Positions 55,459-64,000 of a DNA stretch of 64,000 bases are shown piece by piece. How positions within the stretch are numbered: the first letter of the stretch is position 1; each line of letters begins with the position of its first letter. The stretch lies in assembly GCF_020404845.1 (NCBI RefSeq), contig NZ_JAIOJZ010000001.1, forward strand, positions 62,001 to 126,000, written 5' to 3'. Both the position numbers and the translations under genes were made by a program. Origin of the DNA: Streptomyces hyderabadensis (GTDB lineage Bacteria; Actinomycetota; Actinomycetes; Streptomycetales; Streptomycetaceae). The notes under the pieces were generated by a model. It saw only the letters and a list, made by a program, of their open reading frames with translations. It was not told where the DNA came from and ran no database searches.

Positions 55459-55477
55459 CGTATCAATGGCTGATACG
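55459..55477. promoter_or_regulatory. 19-bp dyad upstream of the his operon
   Basis: CGTATCAATGGCTGATACG at 55459-55477 has perfect 7-bp arms around a five-base spacer. It lies 41 bases before the hisD start codon, where it would overlap the operon's promoter or its 5' leader. An operator for a dimeric regulator is the simplest reading; the regulator is not known. Confidence 0.55.
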
Positions 55478-55530
55478 GAACGCGACGGACCGCACGCCCC
55501 ACGGTGAACTCGTCCGATCCGTGCTCACTT

Positions 55531-55552
55531 TGAGTGTTCGGAAGGTCACTCA
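55531..55552. promoter_or_regulatory. Dyad TGAGTG-n10-CACTCA upstream of the beta-helix membrane protein gene
   Basis: Inverted repeat with 6-bp perfect arms (55531-55536 and 55547-55552), 65 bases before the GTG of the rightward gene. The half sites AGTG and CAC(T) resemble the loose BldD-type pattern AGTGA-n-TCACC, but the match is only partial. Confidence 0.35.
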
Positions 55553-55617
55553 GTGGGCATGAACGGTTGTACGAAGGGTGAGCGACCGACGAGTAGTTGG
55601 GGAGGGAGTGAAGCACC

Positions 55618-57195
55618 GTGACCGAGGGGGCCGGCCATCGTGACGGAGAGCTGCCGGACGACCTGACCACCGCGGAGGCCGGCATGTGGCAGGCCTTTCG
55701 CAACGGCAGCGTGTACGACCTGAGCGGCGGCGACCCGCTCGTCGACGACCCGCACGGCGGGCACCCGTGGGGGCCGGAGCGGACGGTGCGGGCCCGTGTC
55801 GTGTGCTGGCTGCTCCTCGACGGCCCGCCGGCGCTCGCCGGCCGGGTGTCCTCGCTGCAGCTGGTGGGCGTGCGGATCAGCGACACGATGGACCTGGCGG
55901 GCGGCACGGTGGTGCCCTACGTGGAGCTGCGGCGCTGCCGCTTCGACCGGGAGGTGCTGCTGCCGGAGACCCGGTTCACGACGGTGCGGATCGTGGACTG
56001 CGCGGTGCCGCGCCTGGAGGCGGCCCGGCTGCACACCGAGGGCGACCTGCACCTGCCGCGCTCCCGCTTCCCGGGCGGCATCCGGCTCACGGACGCGCAG
56101 ATAGGCACCGACCTGCTGCTCAACCAGGCGATCGTGCACCGGGACCGCAGCGGGCGGTCCATCGCCGCGGACGGCATGACGGTCGGGCAGGACCTCCAGG
56201 CGGAGATGCTGGAGTCGCACGGCGAGGTGAGCCTGCGCAGCGCCCAGGTCGGCGTGTCGCTGAGCCTGCGCGGTGCCCGGCTCCTCAACCCGTACACGCG
56301 GCACGCGCTGAACGCGCCGCAGCTGACGGTGGAGCGCACGCTGTACCTGACCCCGGCGGGCCTGGGCAGCCCGCTGCTGCGCGGCACCACCCCGGCCCAG
56401 GGCACCCGCATCCAGCGCTTCGAGTGCGAGGGCGGGGTGCGGCTCGACGACGGGCGGTTCGGCGACGCGCTGGACCTGGAGCACGCCCGGTTCACCTTCA
56501 CCGACGACCAGGAGCTGTCGCTGCGCCGGGTGCAGACGCCCGAGCTGCGTTTCCTGGGTGAGCGTCCGGCGCGCGGGCGGGTGGTGCTGTCGGGGGCGCG
56601 GGTGGTCAACCTGATGGACCGGGCGGACAGCTGGCCGGGCCCCGGCCGGCTGCACATGGGCGGCTTCGCCTACGAGAACCTGGTGCCGCGCGGGCCGTTC
56701 CCACTGGCCAAGCGGCTGCGCTGGGTGGGCGCCGCGACCGCCGAGTACCACCCGGAGCCGTACGAGCGGCTCGCCGCGGTGCTGCGGGCCGGCGGCGAGG
56801 ACGAGGACGCCAGGGAGGTGCTGCTGGCCAAGCACCGTCGGCGCCGCGAGAGCCTGCCGGTCGCCGCGAAGCTGGTGGGCTACGCGCAGGACTGGACGGT
56901 CGCCTACGGCTACCGTCCGGGCCGGGCGGCGGTGTGGATGGCGGTCCTGTGGGCGGCGGGCTCCCTCGCGTTCGCCCGCGCGGACCCGCCCCCGCTCAAG
57001 AGCGGCGAACACCCGGACTGGAACCCGGCGCTCTTCGCCCTCGACCTCCTCCTCCCGGTGATCGACCTGGGCCAGGCGGGCTCCTGGCAGCTCCACGACG
57101 GCTGGCAGTGGCTGTCGACGGCCCTGGTCCTGCTGGGCTGGGTCCTGGCGACCACGGTCGCGGCGGGCGCCACCCGCCTGCTCCGCCGCAACTGA
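55618..57195 (+). CDS. Predicted beta-helix protein with C-terminal membrane segments, function unknown
   Basis: Unrecognised protein of 525 residues from a GTG with GGAGGGAG upstream. The first 330 residues are built from repeated short strands of the kind [40 protein letters not shown] and [19 protein letters not shown], which suggests a right-handed beta-helix related to pentapeptide-repeat folds. A basic linker ([12 protein letters not shown]) follows, then two clear membrane segments ([17 protein letters not shown] and [19 protein letters not shown]) around a more polar hydrophobic stretch ([18 protein letters not shown]). The bulk may thus sit in the cytoplasm, anchored by its C-terminus. 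It is divergent from hisD. Confidence 0.82.
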   Translation: MTEGAGHRDGELPDDLTTAEAGMWQAFRNGSVYDLSGGDPLVDDPHGGHPWGPERTVRARVVCWLLLDGPPALAGRVSSLQLVGVRISDTMDLAGGTVVPYVELRRCRFDREVLLPETRFTTVRIVDCAVPRLEAARLHTEGDLHLPRSRFPGGIRLTDAQIGTDLLLNQAIVHRDRSGRSIAADGMTVGQDLQAEMLESHGEVSLRSAQVGVSLSLRGARLLNPYTRHALNAPQLTVERTLYLTPAGLGSPLLRGTTPAQGTRIQRFECEGGVRLDDGRFGDALDLEHARFTFTDDQELSLRRVQTPELRFLGERPARGRVVLSGARVVNLMDRADSWPGPGRLHMGGFAYENLVPRGPFPLAKRLRWVGAATAEYHPEPYERLAAVLRAGGEDEDAREVLLAKHRRRRESLPVAAKLVGYAQDWTVAYGYRPGRAAVWMAVLWAAGSLAFARADPPPLKSGEHPDWNPALFALDLLLPVIDLGQAGSWQLHDGWQWLSTALVLLGWVLATTVAAGATRLLRRN

Positions 57196-57847
57196 CCCCT
57201 CCGGGGGATCGGCCCCGGCTCGCCTCCGCGGCAGAACGGATCCCGGGCACTCCCCCGGCAGCGAGCGCCCCGGCTCCGCCCCGGGACCGGTGAGCCCCGG
57301 TGCCCGCCCGTAGCGGCTGGGTCGCGCGGTCGCGCCCGGAGAAGACCGGGTCTCGGACCCGGAGCGGGGCGCGAACCCACCCGGAAGGCTCCCCGGCCTC
57401 GCCCCCGGGGCCCCGGGGCGGACCCCCGGCTCCGCCCGGCGCAGCCCCGGGTCTGCGGGGCCCGGCCCAGCCCTGACCCCGCAGCCGCTGCCCCGGCGTC
57501 GCCCCGGGACTCCCCCGGCCCTCCCGGCCACGCCCGACAACCGCCCCGGCGGGAAGCCCCGCACGGGCCACCCGCACCCGGCGACGCATGCCGCACGCAT
57601 CGCGCGGTGGAAAACCACGAATCCGAAGGCAGAGCCCAACCCCAGGCCCGCAACCAGCACCCCGACGTCCGCCAGAAACTCCCCCGACCTCACCACCGGC
57701 CCCGGCCGCGCCCGGCAGCCGCCCCCCGGCGGGAAGCCCCGCCGGGGCCCGCGCGGGTGCGGGTGGGCGTCCAGGGACCCCGAAGGCGGAGCCAAGGACG
57801 GGCCCGAGCCGCACAACCATCCCGAACCCTCGACCGTCGTACTGGCC
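57196..57847. other. Intergenic, very GC-rich stretch with hairpins
   Basis: About 650 bases with no convincing gene. It is nearly all G and C, with runs such as GCGGGAAGCCCCGC repeated at about 57549 and 57729. The second copy forms a strong hairpin (CCCCGGCGGG at 57724-57733 pairing with the segment up to 57747), a possible terminator. Open frames here have biased composition on every strand and no ribosome-binding sites. Confidence 0.5.
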
Positions 57848-58876
57848 ATGCTGCGCGCGTTCCTGCGGTCCGCGGCCGCCCGGGCCCGCTCCCGGTCAGC
57901 ACGGCCCGCCCAAGACGACGACGTGCTCCTCGACGCCCCCGACGACCGCCTCGCCCCCGTCCTCGTCGCCGCCGCCCGGGGCGAGCACGCCCCCGCGGCC
58001 GGCCTCCTCGCCGGTACCCGCGAGGGCGCCGAATGGGACCACCGCGACCGTTACGCGACCCGGCTCGCCGCCTTCGCCCGCTCCCGCTCCGAGTGGCTCG
58101 ACTCCTGGCGCGCCGCCGCCCCGGACGACCCCGACGCCCGCCTGGTCACCGCCCGCCTGACGGTCCACCGCCACTGGGGCTCACCGGCCCGCGCCGAGCT
58201 CCTGCGCCAGGTGCTCCCCGCCGTCGTCGCCGCCGCGGAGGCCGCCGGCCCCGCCGACCCGGTGCCGTGGCGGACCGCGCTGGACGCCGCACGGGGCGCG
58301 CGGGCCGGACACACCGAGTTCGAGCGGCTGTGGGAGCAGGCGGTCCGCCGCAGCCCGCACCACTACGGCAGCCACGTCGCCGCCCTGGAGTACCTGGCCG
58401 CCGCCTCGCCCGACGCCCACGGCGAGTGCCTGGACTTCGCGGAGACGGCCGCCCAGGACGCGCCCGAGGACGCGCTGGTACGGGCGCTGCCGCTGCACGC
58501 GGCCCTCACCTGCCCCACACCCGCCGCCGTACGCGCCCACCGCCCCCGCCTGGACGCGGCCGCGGACCGCGCGATCACCCTCTCGGCGGCCCACCCGGCG
58601 GCCGATCCCTGGGCGGCGGAGCTGCGGAACCTGCTCGTCCACGTCCTCGTACGCCTGGAACGCCACCGGGACGCGGCAGAGCAGCTGCGGCTGACCGGCC
58701 CGTACGTCACGTCCTTCCCGTGGGACCGGGACACGGACGACCCGCTCGGCGGCTTCCTCCGGGTGCGCGCGGACGTCCGCGCACGCGCGGCGGCAGCGGT
58801 CCCGGCGGCCGGTACGGCGGGTTCGGGACCGCCGCGAAATGGGCACGGCGGACGCGTCCGCCCCGGCGACCATTAG
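57848..58876 (+). CDS. Hypothetical alpha-helical repeat protein
   Basis: Protein of 342 residues from the ATG at 57848, with no domain I can name. It is rich in Ala, Arg, Asp and Leu and composed of regularly spaced amphipathic helices (ELLRQVLPAVVAAAEAAG, EFERLWEQAVRRSPHHYGS, CLDFAETAAQDAPEDALVRA), the pattern of TPR-like superhelical repeats. There is no signal peptide; the protein is probably cytoplasmic and may mediate protein interactions. The C-terminus (AAAVPAAGTAGSGPP) is disordered. The LON-domain gene starts 11 bases later, so the two are likely co-transcribed. Confidence 0.75.
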   Translation: MLRAFLRSAAARARSRSARPAQDDDVLLDAPDDRLAPVLVAAARGEHAPAAGLLAGTREGAEWDHRDRYATRLAAFARSRSEWLDSWRAAAPDDPDARLVTARLTVHRHWGSPARAELLRQVLPAVVAAAEAAGPADPVPWRTALDAARGARAGHTEFERLWEQAVRRSPHHYGSHVAALEYLAAASPDAHGECLDFAETAAQDAPEDALVRALPLHAALTCPTPAAVRAHRPRLDAAADRAITLSAAHPAADPWAAELRNLLVHVLVRLERHRDAAEQLRLTGPYVTSFPWDRDTDDPLGGFLRVRADVRARAAAAVPAAGTAGSGPPRNGHGGRVRPGDH

Positions 58877-58887
58877 GCTTCTGCGTC

Positions 58888-59628
58888 GTGACCACCGTCC
58901 GGCTCCCCCTCTTCCCCCTGAACTCGGTCCTGTTCCCGGGGCTGGTGCTCCCCCTCAGCGTCTTCGAGGAGCGCTACCGCGCCATGATGCGCGAGTTGCT
59001 GAAGACCCCCGAGGACGAACCACGCCGGTTCGCCGTCGTGGCGATCCGCGACGGCCACGAGGTGGCCAGGACCGCCCCCGGCCTGCCCGACCCGACGGCC
59101 ACCGTCGAGCTCGGGCCGACGGCCGGGTTCGGGACCGACCCGCTCAAGGCGTTCCACAAGGTGGGCTGCATCGCGGACGCGGCCACCGTCCGGGAGCGGG
59201 CCGACGGCACCTTCGAGGTGCTGGCGACCGGCACGACCCGGGTGCGGCTGCTCTCGGTGGATGCCTCGGGGCCGTTCCTGACGGCGGAGCTGGATCCGCT
59301 GCCCGAGGAGCCCGGCGACGAGGCGGGCGCCCTCGCGGAGGGCGTGCTGCGGTCCTTCCGGCAGTACCAGAAGCGGCTGGCGGGGGCACGCGAACGGTCG
59401 CTGGCGACCGGCGCCGACCTGCCGGACGAACCGGGTGTGGTGTCCTACCTGGTCGCCGCCGCGATGATGCTGGACACGCCGACGAAACAGCGCCTGCTCC
59501 AGGCCCCGGACACCGCCTCGCGGCTGCGGGACGAGCTGAAACTCCTTCGCTCGGAGACGTCCATCATCCGTACGCTGCCGTCGCTGCCCGCGCAGGACCT
59601 GACGCGCGGCCCGACGAGTCTCAACTGA
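58888..59628 (+). CDS. LON substrate-binding (peptidase S16-like) domain protein
   Basis: Protein of 246 residues that consists of a LON N-terminal (substrate-recognition) domain without the AAA or protease parts. Seen: the typical start LPLFPLNSVLFPGLVLPLSVFEERY, AVVAIRDGHEV, VGCIADAATVRERADGTFEVLATGTTR split over residues 85-115, and the C-terminal helices KQRLLQAPDTASRLRDELKLL. Such stand-alone domains occur widely in actinobacteria and may bind proteins or small ligands. The start is the GTG at 58888. The deacylase gene follows by 13 bases. Confidence 0.9.
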   Translation: MTTVRLPLFPLNSVLFPGLVLPLSVFEERYRAMMRELLKTPEDEPRRFAVVAIRDGHEVARTAPGLPDPTATVELGPTAGFGTDPLKAFHKVGCIADAATVRERADGTFEVLATGTTRVRLLSVDASGPFLTAELDPLPEEPGDEAGALAEGVLRSFRQYQKRLAGARERSLATGADLPDEPGVVSYLVAAAMMLDTPTKQRLLQAPDTASRLRDELKLLRSETSIIRTLPSLPAQDLTRGPTSLN

Positions 59629-59641
59629 GGTACTGGCCCGC

Positions 59642-60160
59642 ATGGCGAAGAAGGCGAACAAGCCCGGCAAGGCGAAGAAGCAGCAGGCGGGCGGCACGCC
59701 CGCGACGGTGGCGCTCACGGCGGCCGGGGTGGCGTACACGGTGCACGCCTACGAGCACGACCCGGCGCACCCGTCCTACGGCGAGGAGGCGGCCGAGGCG
59801 ATGGGCGTCCCGCCGGAGCGGGTGTTCAAGACGCTGGTGGCGGACGTCGACGGCGCCCTGACGGTCGCGGTGGTGCCGGTGGCGGGCCAGCTGGACCTCA
59901 AGGCGCTGGCGGCCGCGGTGGGCGGCAAGCGGGCGGCGATGGCCGACCCGGCGCTCGCCGAGCGCACCACGGGCTATGTGCGCGGCGGCATCTCCCCGCT
60001 GGGCCAGCGCAAGCGGCTGGCGACGGTCCTGGACGCGTCGGCCGCTGAGCACGCCACGATCTGTGTCTCGGCGGGCCGCCGCGGCCTGGAGGTCGAGCTG
60101 GCCCCCGACGACCTGGTCGAGCTGACAGACGCCGTGCTGGCTCCGGTCGGACGCGCCTGA
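59642..60160 (+). CDS. YbaK/EbsC-family Cys-tRNA(Pro)/Cys-tRNA(Cys) deacylase
   Basis: Trans-editing enzyme of 172 residues that hydrolyses mischarged aminoacyl-tRNA, as YbaK does for Cys-tRNA(Pro). Seen: a lysine-rich N-terminus, AMGVPPERVFKTLVADVDG with the conserved Lys of the YbaK fold, LKALAAAVGGKRAAMADP, and GYVRGGISPLGQRKRLATVLD with the GxxSPxG motif. It should act in the cytosol during translation. It follows the LON-domain gene closely, and just after it lies the tiny ribosomal protein bL37 gene, so a small translation-related unit is likely. Confidence 0.93.
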   Translation: MAKKANKPGKAKKQQAGGTPATVALTAAGVAYTVHAYEHDPAHPSYGEEAAEAMGVPPERVFKTLVADVDGALTVAVVPVAGQLDLKALAAAVGGKRAAMADPALAERTTGYVRGGISPLGQRKRLATVLDASAAEHATICVSAGRRGLEVELAPDDLVELTDAVLAPVGRA

Positions 60161-60201
60161 CCCCTCGACAGGCCCCCTGTCCTCGGCTAATCAGACAGGA
60201 C

Positions 60202-60276
60202 ATGTCGAAGCGAACACGCAAACGCCGGTGGCGCGCCAAGAAGGGCCGGGCGAACCACGGCCGCCGCCCGGCCTAG
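60202..60276 (+). CDS. Ribosomal protein bL37 (24 residues)
   Basis: A 24-codon gene from the ATG at 60202 (ACAGGA upstream) encoding MSKRTRKRRWRAKKGRANHG followed by RRPA. Size, extreme basicity and the ending KGRANHGRRPA match bL37, the short actinobacterial large-subunit protein first seen in mycobacterial ribosome structures (AURKAIP1/COX24-like). More than half its residues are Arg or Lys. It follows the YbaK-type gene by 41 bases. Being so short, it is easily missed by automatic gene calling. Confidence 0.75.
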   Translation: MSKRTRKRRWRAKKGRANHGRRPA

Positions 60277-60290
60277 CCAGGTCAGCCGGG

Positions 60291-61013
60291 TCAGCCCTGA
60301 ACCGGCTTGTCCCCGTAGGGTCCCGACGGATACTGCCCCGGTGCCGGCCAAGGATCCGGCTCCGGGTCCCGGGGCCCGAACAGGCCGGTCAGCCCCAGGT
60401 GGACCACCAGCGCCGCGAGCGACCAGGCCAGCAGCGCCCCCTTGGCGCCCAGCTTGAGCGGCGCGGAGAACGTCACCCCCTTGCCGACCTCCTTGGCGTG
60501 CGCGATCACGTCCTGCGCCGGCCCGAGCCACACCCCGAGCCGCCAGGCCAGCAGCGACCCGAGCAGACCGCCCACGCACAGGGCCACCACCAGCGGCACG
60601 CCCCCGCGCCGCCGCAGCAGGAAGACCACCACCCCGCTGAGCGCCCCGAACGCCAGCGCGAGCAGCGTGAACGTTCCGTCGACGCCGATCGCCTGCTCGC
60701 CCTCGGAGTCCTTGAGGTAGACGACCCAGCTGTCGTTGACCACTTCGCCGACCAGCGGCACGCTCGGTGCCAGCTGCCACCACAGCACGCCCAGCAGGGC
60801 GCCGAAGATCGCGACCGCCACCGCGGTCACGGCTGCCTGTCGCACTTCGGTCAGCATCCCGGGGCCGTCCTGTTCGCCGTGCGGGCCGTAGGGGTCGTGA
60901 GTACCGCCGGACGCGGCTCCCACCGCGTGGGCGCCGACGGGCGGCGGCACCGGTCCGCCCTGGTACGAGGAGTGTTCGTGCGGCGGCGGTGGCGGAGTCA
61001 AGGGTGCGGTCAC
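60291..61013 (-). CDS. Four-segment membrane protein, possibly DUF2567
   Basis: Membrane protein of 240 residues. Seen: a proline-rich, histidine-containing cytoplasmic head (PPPPPHEHSSYQGG), four hydrophobic segments (AVTAVAVAIFGALLGVLWW, FTLLALAFGALSGVVVFLL, LVVALCVGGLLGSLLAWRLG, GALLAWSLAALVVHLGLTGL) and an extracytoplasmic loop containing VVYLKDSEGEQAIGVDG. The layout fits the actinobacterial DUF2567 family, of unknown role. The start is the GTG at 61013. It is 34 bases after the ABC permease gene on the same strand and could be part of that transcript. Confidence 0.78.
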   Translation of the reverse strand: MTAPLTPPPPPHEHSSYQGGPVPPPVGAHAVGAASGGTHDPYGPHGEQDGPGMLTEVRQAAVTAVAVAIFGALLGVLWWQLAPSVPLVGEVVNDSWVVYLKDSEGEQAIGVDGTFTLLALAFGALSGVVVFLLRRRGGVPLVVALCVGGLLGSLLAWRLGVWLGPAQDVIAHAKEVGKGVTFSAPLKLGAKGALLAWSLAALVVHLGLTGLFGPRDPEPDPWPAPGQYPSGPYGDKPVQG

Positions 61014-61047
61014 CGTGCCATCGTGCCAAACCCGGCTGTGCGGCGCG

Positions 61048-61979
61048 TCACCGGACGGCGGCCCGGCGGTACGCCCAGGTGGCCACGGCCAGCGAGATCA
61101 CCCCGACCGCGGCGCACACCGCGAGGTCGCCGAGGACGAAGCCCCAGTCGGGCCGCTCGCCGAAGGTACGCGCGAAGGCCTCCACGCCGTACGTGGAGGG
61201 CAGCAGGTCCCGGGCCAGGCGGACCACCTGCGGCAGCCGTTCGGGCGGCAGCACGCCGAGCAGCAGGGCCGCCGACATGCCGAGCTGGCCGAGGAGCGTG
61301 GCGAACTCGGGCCGGGGGGCGAGCAGCCCCAGCGCCGCGCCCAGGCCCGCCAGGGCGGCGCCCGCCAGCGGGATCACGGCCACCAGCACCCACAGGTGGG
61401 TCATCGGCAGCCCGAACAGCAGGCACCCGAACACCGCGGTGACCACGGTGCCGGGCACGGTGAAGGACGCGTACGCGCCCGCCGCGCCCAGCACCACCGC
61501 GGCGGGCGGGACCGGCAGCGTCGCGTAGTGGTCGAGGCCGCCGCTGGCGCGCAGCTGGCCGAAGTACTGGGCGAGGAGGTTCAGCGCGACGAAGGCCACG
61601 ACGAGCACCGCGGACCCGGCGACCACGGCCCGTGCCTCGCCGCCGCCGTCCACCACGCCGCGCATCAGGATCATGATGCCGACCGACTGGAAGGTCGCCA
61701 CGAACAGCAGCGGGATGCGCGCGACCCGCGCCCGGGACAGCTGCGCCCGGTACACGGCCACCAGGGAGGGCCACAGCCGTGCCCTGGGCCCCAGCTCGGC
61801 CGGGCCGGCCGCGTGCCGCCCCTCGGCTGCCGGGGCGGTGCCCCGCAGGGCATCGGCGGATACGACACTCACGTCGCGCAGCTCCCCTTCGCTCGGGTCG
61901 TTCGAAGCGGTCGCCCCGGCGGAGGCACTCGCCCCGACGGGTACGGATGCGGCGGCCGGTGTGCTCACCGCTCGCGTGC

Positions 61980-61983
<4 letters not shown>
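61048..61983 (-). CDS. ABC-2 type transporter permease
   Basis: Permease subunit (311 residues) of an ABC exporter. Seen: an Ala/Ser-rich leader of about 50 residues, then six hydrophobic segments (e.g. IPLLFVATFQSVGIMILM, AVVAGSAVLVVAFVALNLL, LWVLVAVIPLAGAALAGLG, LAVCAAVGVISLAVATWAY) with the ABC-2 pattern ERLPQVVRLARDLLPSTYGVEAF before the last helix. Its GTG overlaps the stop of the ATPase gene (GTGA), so it is the partner of that protein. Daunorubicin-type exporters share this arrangement; the cargo is unknown. Confidence 0.9.
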
Positions 61984-62999
<1,016 letters not shown>

Positions 63000-63074
63000 A
63001 AGGGACGAGACTACGGGGTCGGTCCCCCCGGCCCGCTCCCGGGTCCGCCCATAAGTGTCGATTCAGCAGGTGTC

Positions 63075-63104
63075 GCCGGCGCCCGCGGGGCAGGGGGCGC
63101 CGGC
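63075..63104 (-). terminator. Hairpin terminator downstream of the right-edge gene
   Basis: Perfect 10-bp stem (GCCGGCGCCC at 63075-63084, complement at 63095-63104) about 95 bases beyond the stop of the leftward gene that starts outside the window, and upstream of the ABC transporter genes. Confidence 0.6.
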
Positions 63105-63110
63105 CGTCCG

Positions 63111-63171
63111 TGCGGCAGGGTCCGCCCGGTGTCCCTGCGGCGGATTCCGCCGGTGTGCCTGCGGCAGGCGC
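63111..63171. repeat. Imperfect 24-25-bp tandem repeat
   Basis: Two units of about 24-25 bases starting TGCGGC (63111-63135 and 63136-63159), each with TCCGCC and CGGTGT, and the beginning of a third (TGCGGCAGGCG from 63160). They lie between the right-edge gene and its terminator hairpin. No protein or regulatory meaning is evident. Confidence 0.45.
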
Positions 63172-63197
63172 CGCTCGTCGGCGGGCGCCGCGGCACC

Positions 63198-64000
63198 TCA
63201 CTCGGCGGCGGGCGTCCGTTCGGTCGCCGTGCGCACGTCGATCTCGCGCCAGAACCCGGCCCGGATGGCGTACCGGTCGTGCTCGTCGATCTGGTCGTCC
63301 TTGTGGGCGAGCAGCCCGAAGCGGGCCGCGTAGCGCAGCAGCTCGCCGTCGACGCGGTGCGGGATGCGCGGGTACATCCCGGACAGTTTCTGCAGGTGGC
63401 CGTGGTCGCCGAGGCGTTCGAGCCAGCGCCGGGCGAAAACCTGCCCCACCTCGTACGGGTCGCCGCCGACCGTGGTGATGTCCTCCTCGCGGTCGGCCCA
63501 GCGCTGCTCGGCCGTGGTGAGCTGGGCCAGCGTCGGCAGCGAGGCGGCCTCGGCGGGCTCGGCGGCGGGCCGGTCGACCCAGCCCTTGTCGGAGGACCAG
63601 CGCAGGGTGGCGTTGGCCGGCTGCGGGGCGGGGTGGGCGGCGCCGGGGGCGCGCAGGGCGGCGAGGTCCTTGGGGGTGGGGACGCCCTTGGCGGGCGGTA
63701 CCCGCTGGTCGGTGCCGTCCTGCCCCGCGGCGGCCGTGGTGGGGTGCTCGGGCTGCTCGGCGGGCCGCTGGGCGGCGGAGAGCGCCGACTCGGGCAGCGG
63801 CGCGGAGAGGATCGCGGCGATCTCGGGGCGGGGCACGGGCGGCGGCGCGCAGATGCCGCCGAGTTCCTTGGCGCGTACCGCCTTCGTGATCCACGTACGG
63901 TCCAGGACGCGGCGTTCGTCGGCCTCGGCGACCAGGTCCTCGGACTGGTTGTAGTCGCCGTCGGCGGCCTGTACGGCCCACAGGTGGACGGCGACGCCGT
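63198..64000 (-). CDS. Unknown protein, C-terminal part (truncated by window edge)
   Basis: The frame is open to base 64000, so the gene starts outside the window; at least 266 residues are seen. I do not recognise it. The visible part has a basic and acidic mix near the edge (SEDLVAEADERRVLDRTWIT), a Pro/Ala-rich linker, the segment RWSSDKGWVDRPAAEPA, and a well-ordered C-terminal region (GQVFARRWLERLGDHGHLQKLSGMYPRIPHRVD...) ending YAIRAGFWREIDVRTATERT. There is no membrane segment. A hairpin and tandem repeats follow the stop. Confidence 0.75.
   Translation of the reverse strand, partial: GVAVHLWAVQAADGDYNQSEDLVAEADERRVLDRTWITKAVRAKELGGICAPPPVPRPEIAAILSAPLPESALSAAQRPAEQPEHPTTAAAGQDGTDQRVPPAKGVPTPKDLAALRAPGAAHPAPQPANATLRWSSDKGWVDRPAAEPAEAASLPTLAQLTTAEQRWADREEDITTVGGDPYEVGQVFARRWLERLGDHGHLQKLSGMYPRIPHRVDGELLRYAARFGLLAHKDDQIDEHDRYAIRAGFWREIDVRTATERTPAAE

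Noticed and set aside
57196..57847. Several open frames in the GC-rich gap before the helical-repeat protein
   Set aside because: Frames are open on all strands because of composition, are Pro/Arg/Gly-rich, lack start signals and match no family.

Overview
The window is chromosomal DNA from a high-GC actinomycete, almost certainly a Streptomyces. The evidence is strong third-position G/C bias with long open frames opposite most genes, many GTG starts, GTGA/ATGA stop-start overlaps, and the actinobacterial gene set: bifunctional priA, trpM between trpC and trpB, a TIGR02234 Trp-region membrane protein, an HGxxPAAW protein, DUF2752, DUF3710 and a 24-codon bL37 gene. I see no tRNA or rRNA genes, CRISPR arrays, insertion sequences or integrases.

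Layout. 1-3.6 kb: the end of a 5'-nucleotidase gene, then a two-gene siderophore-type unit (PLP decarboxylase plus N-hydroxylase). 3.8-11.2 kb: aminopeptidase N, chorismate mutase, an HExxH protein, a SIMPL protein, a VWA protein, a rhomboid protease and a secreted GH46 chitosanase. 11.4-17.4 kb: gltBD (glutamate synthase). 17.8-18.5 kb: a VIT/CCC1-family transporter with a DtxR/IdeR-like iron box upstream. 18.8-25.7 kb: a tightly overlapped rightward operon of four paralogous ADP-ribosylglycohydrolase-family genes, a CaiB/BaiF CoA-transferase and a CitE-type lyase. 25.8-34.8 kb: lgt, a DsbA-like thiol oxidoreductase, then leftward trp genes (trpC-trpM-trpB-trpA and hisI-trpE) with three small membrane protein genes between them.

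34.9-49.6 kb is an accessory stretch between the trp/hisI genes and hisF. It holds a divergent ArsR-MFS / aromatic amino acid hydroxylase locus, SnoaL-like and aldo/keto reductase genes, a lipoprotein, a GNAT protein, a TetR/SDR pair, a lectin-like gene remnant, a very unusual HTH-coiled coil-degenerate LytM-pentapeptide-DUF3710 fusion, an APH(3'')-type phosphotransferase and a TetR/quinone oxidoreductase pair. Several divergent promoters carry clear dyads or repeats. 49.7-55.4 kb is the leftward his operon hisD-hisC-hisB-(54-aa membrane protein)-hisH-priA-ridA-hisF. 55.6-64 kb has a beta-helix-like membrane protein, a LON-domain protein, a YbaK deacylase, the 24-aa ribosomal protein bL37, a membrane protein, an ABC exporter and a truncated unknown gene at the right edge.

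How the genes work together. The core is amino-acid metabolism: gltBD makes glutamate, chorismate mutase and trpE divide chorismate, and PriA serves both the His and Trp pathways, which explains the absence of separate trpF and hisA genes here. Genes not in the window (trpD, trpG, hisG, hisE) must lie elsewhere. The strongest candidates for undescribed biology are the 858-aa fusion protein at 43378-45954 and the four-paralogue ADP-ribosylglycohydrolase operon at 18775-25747.
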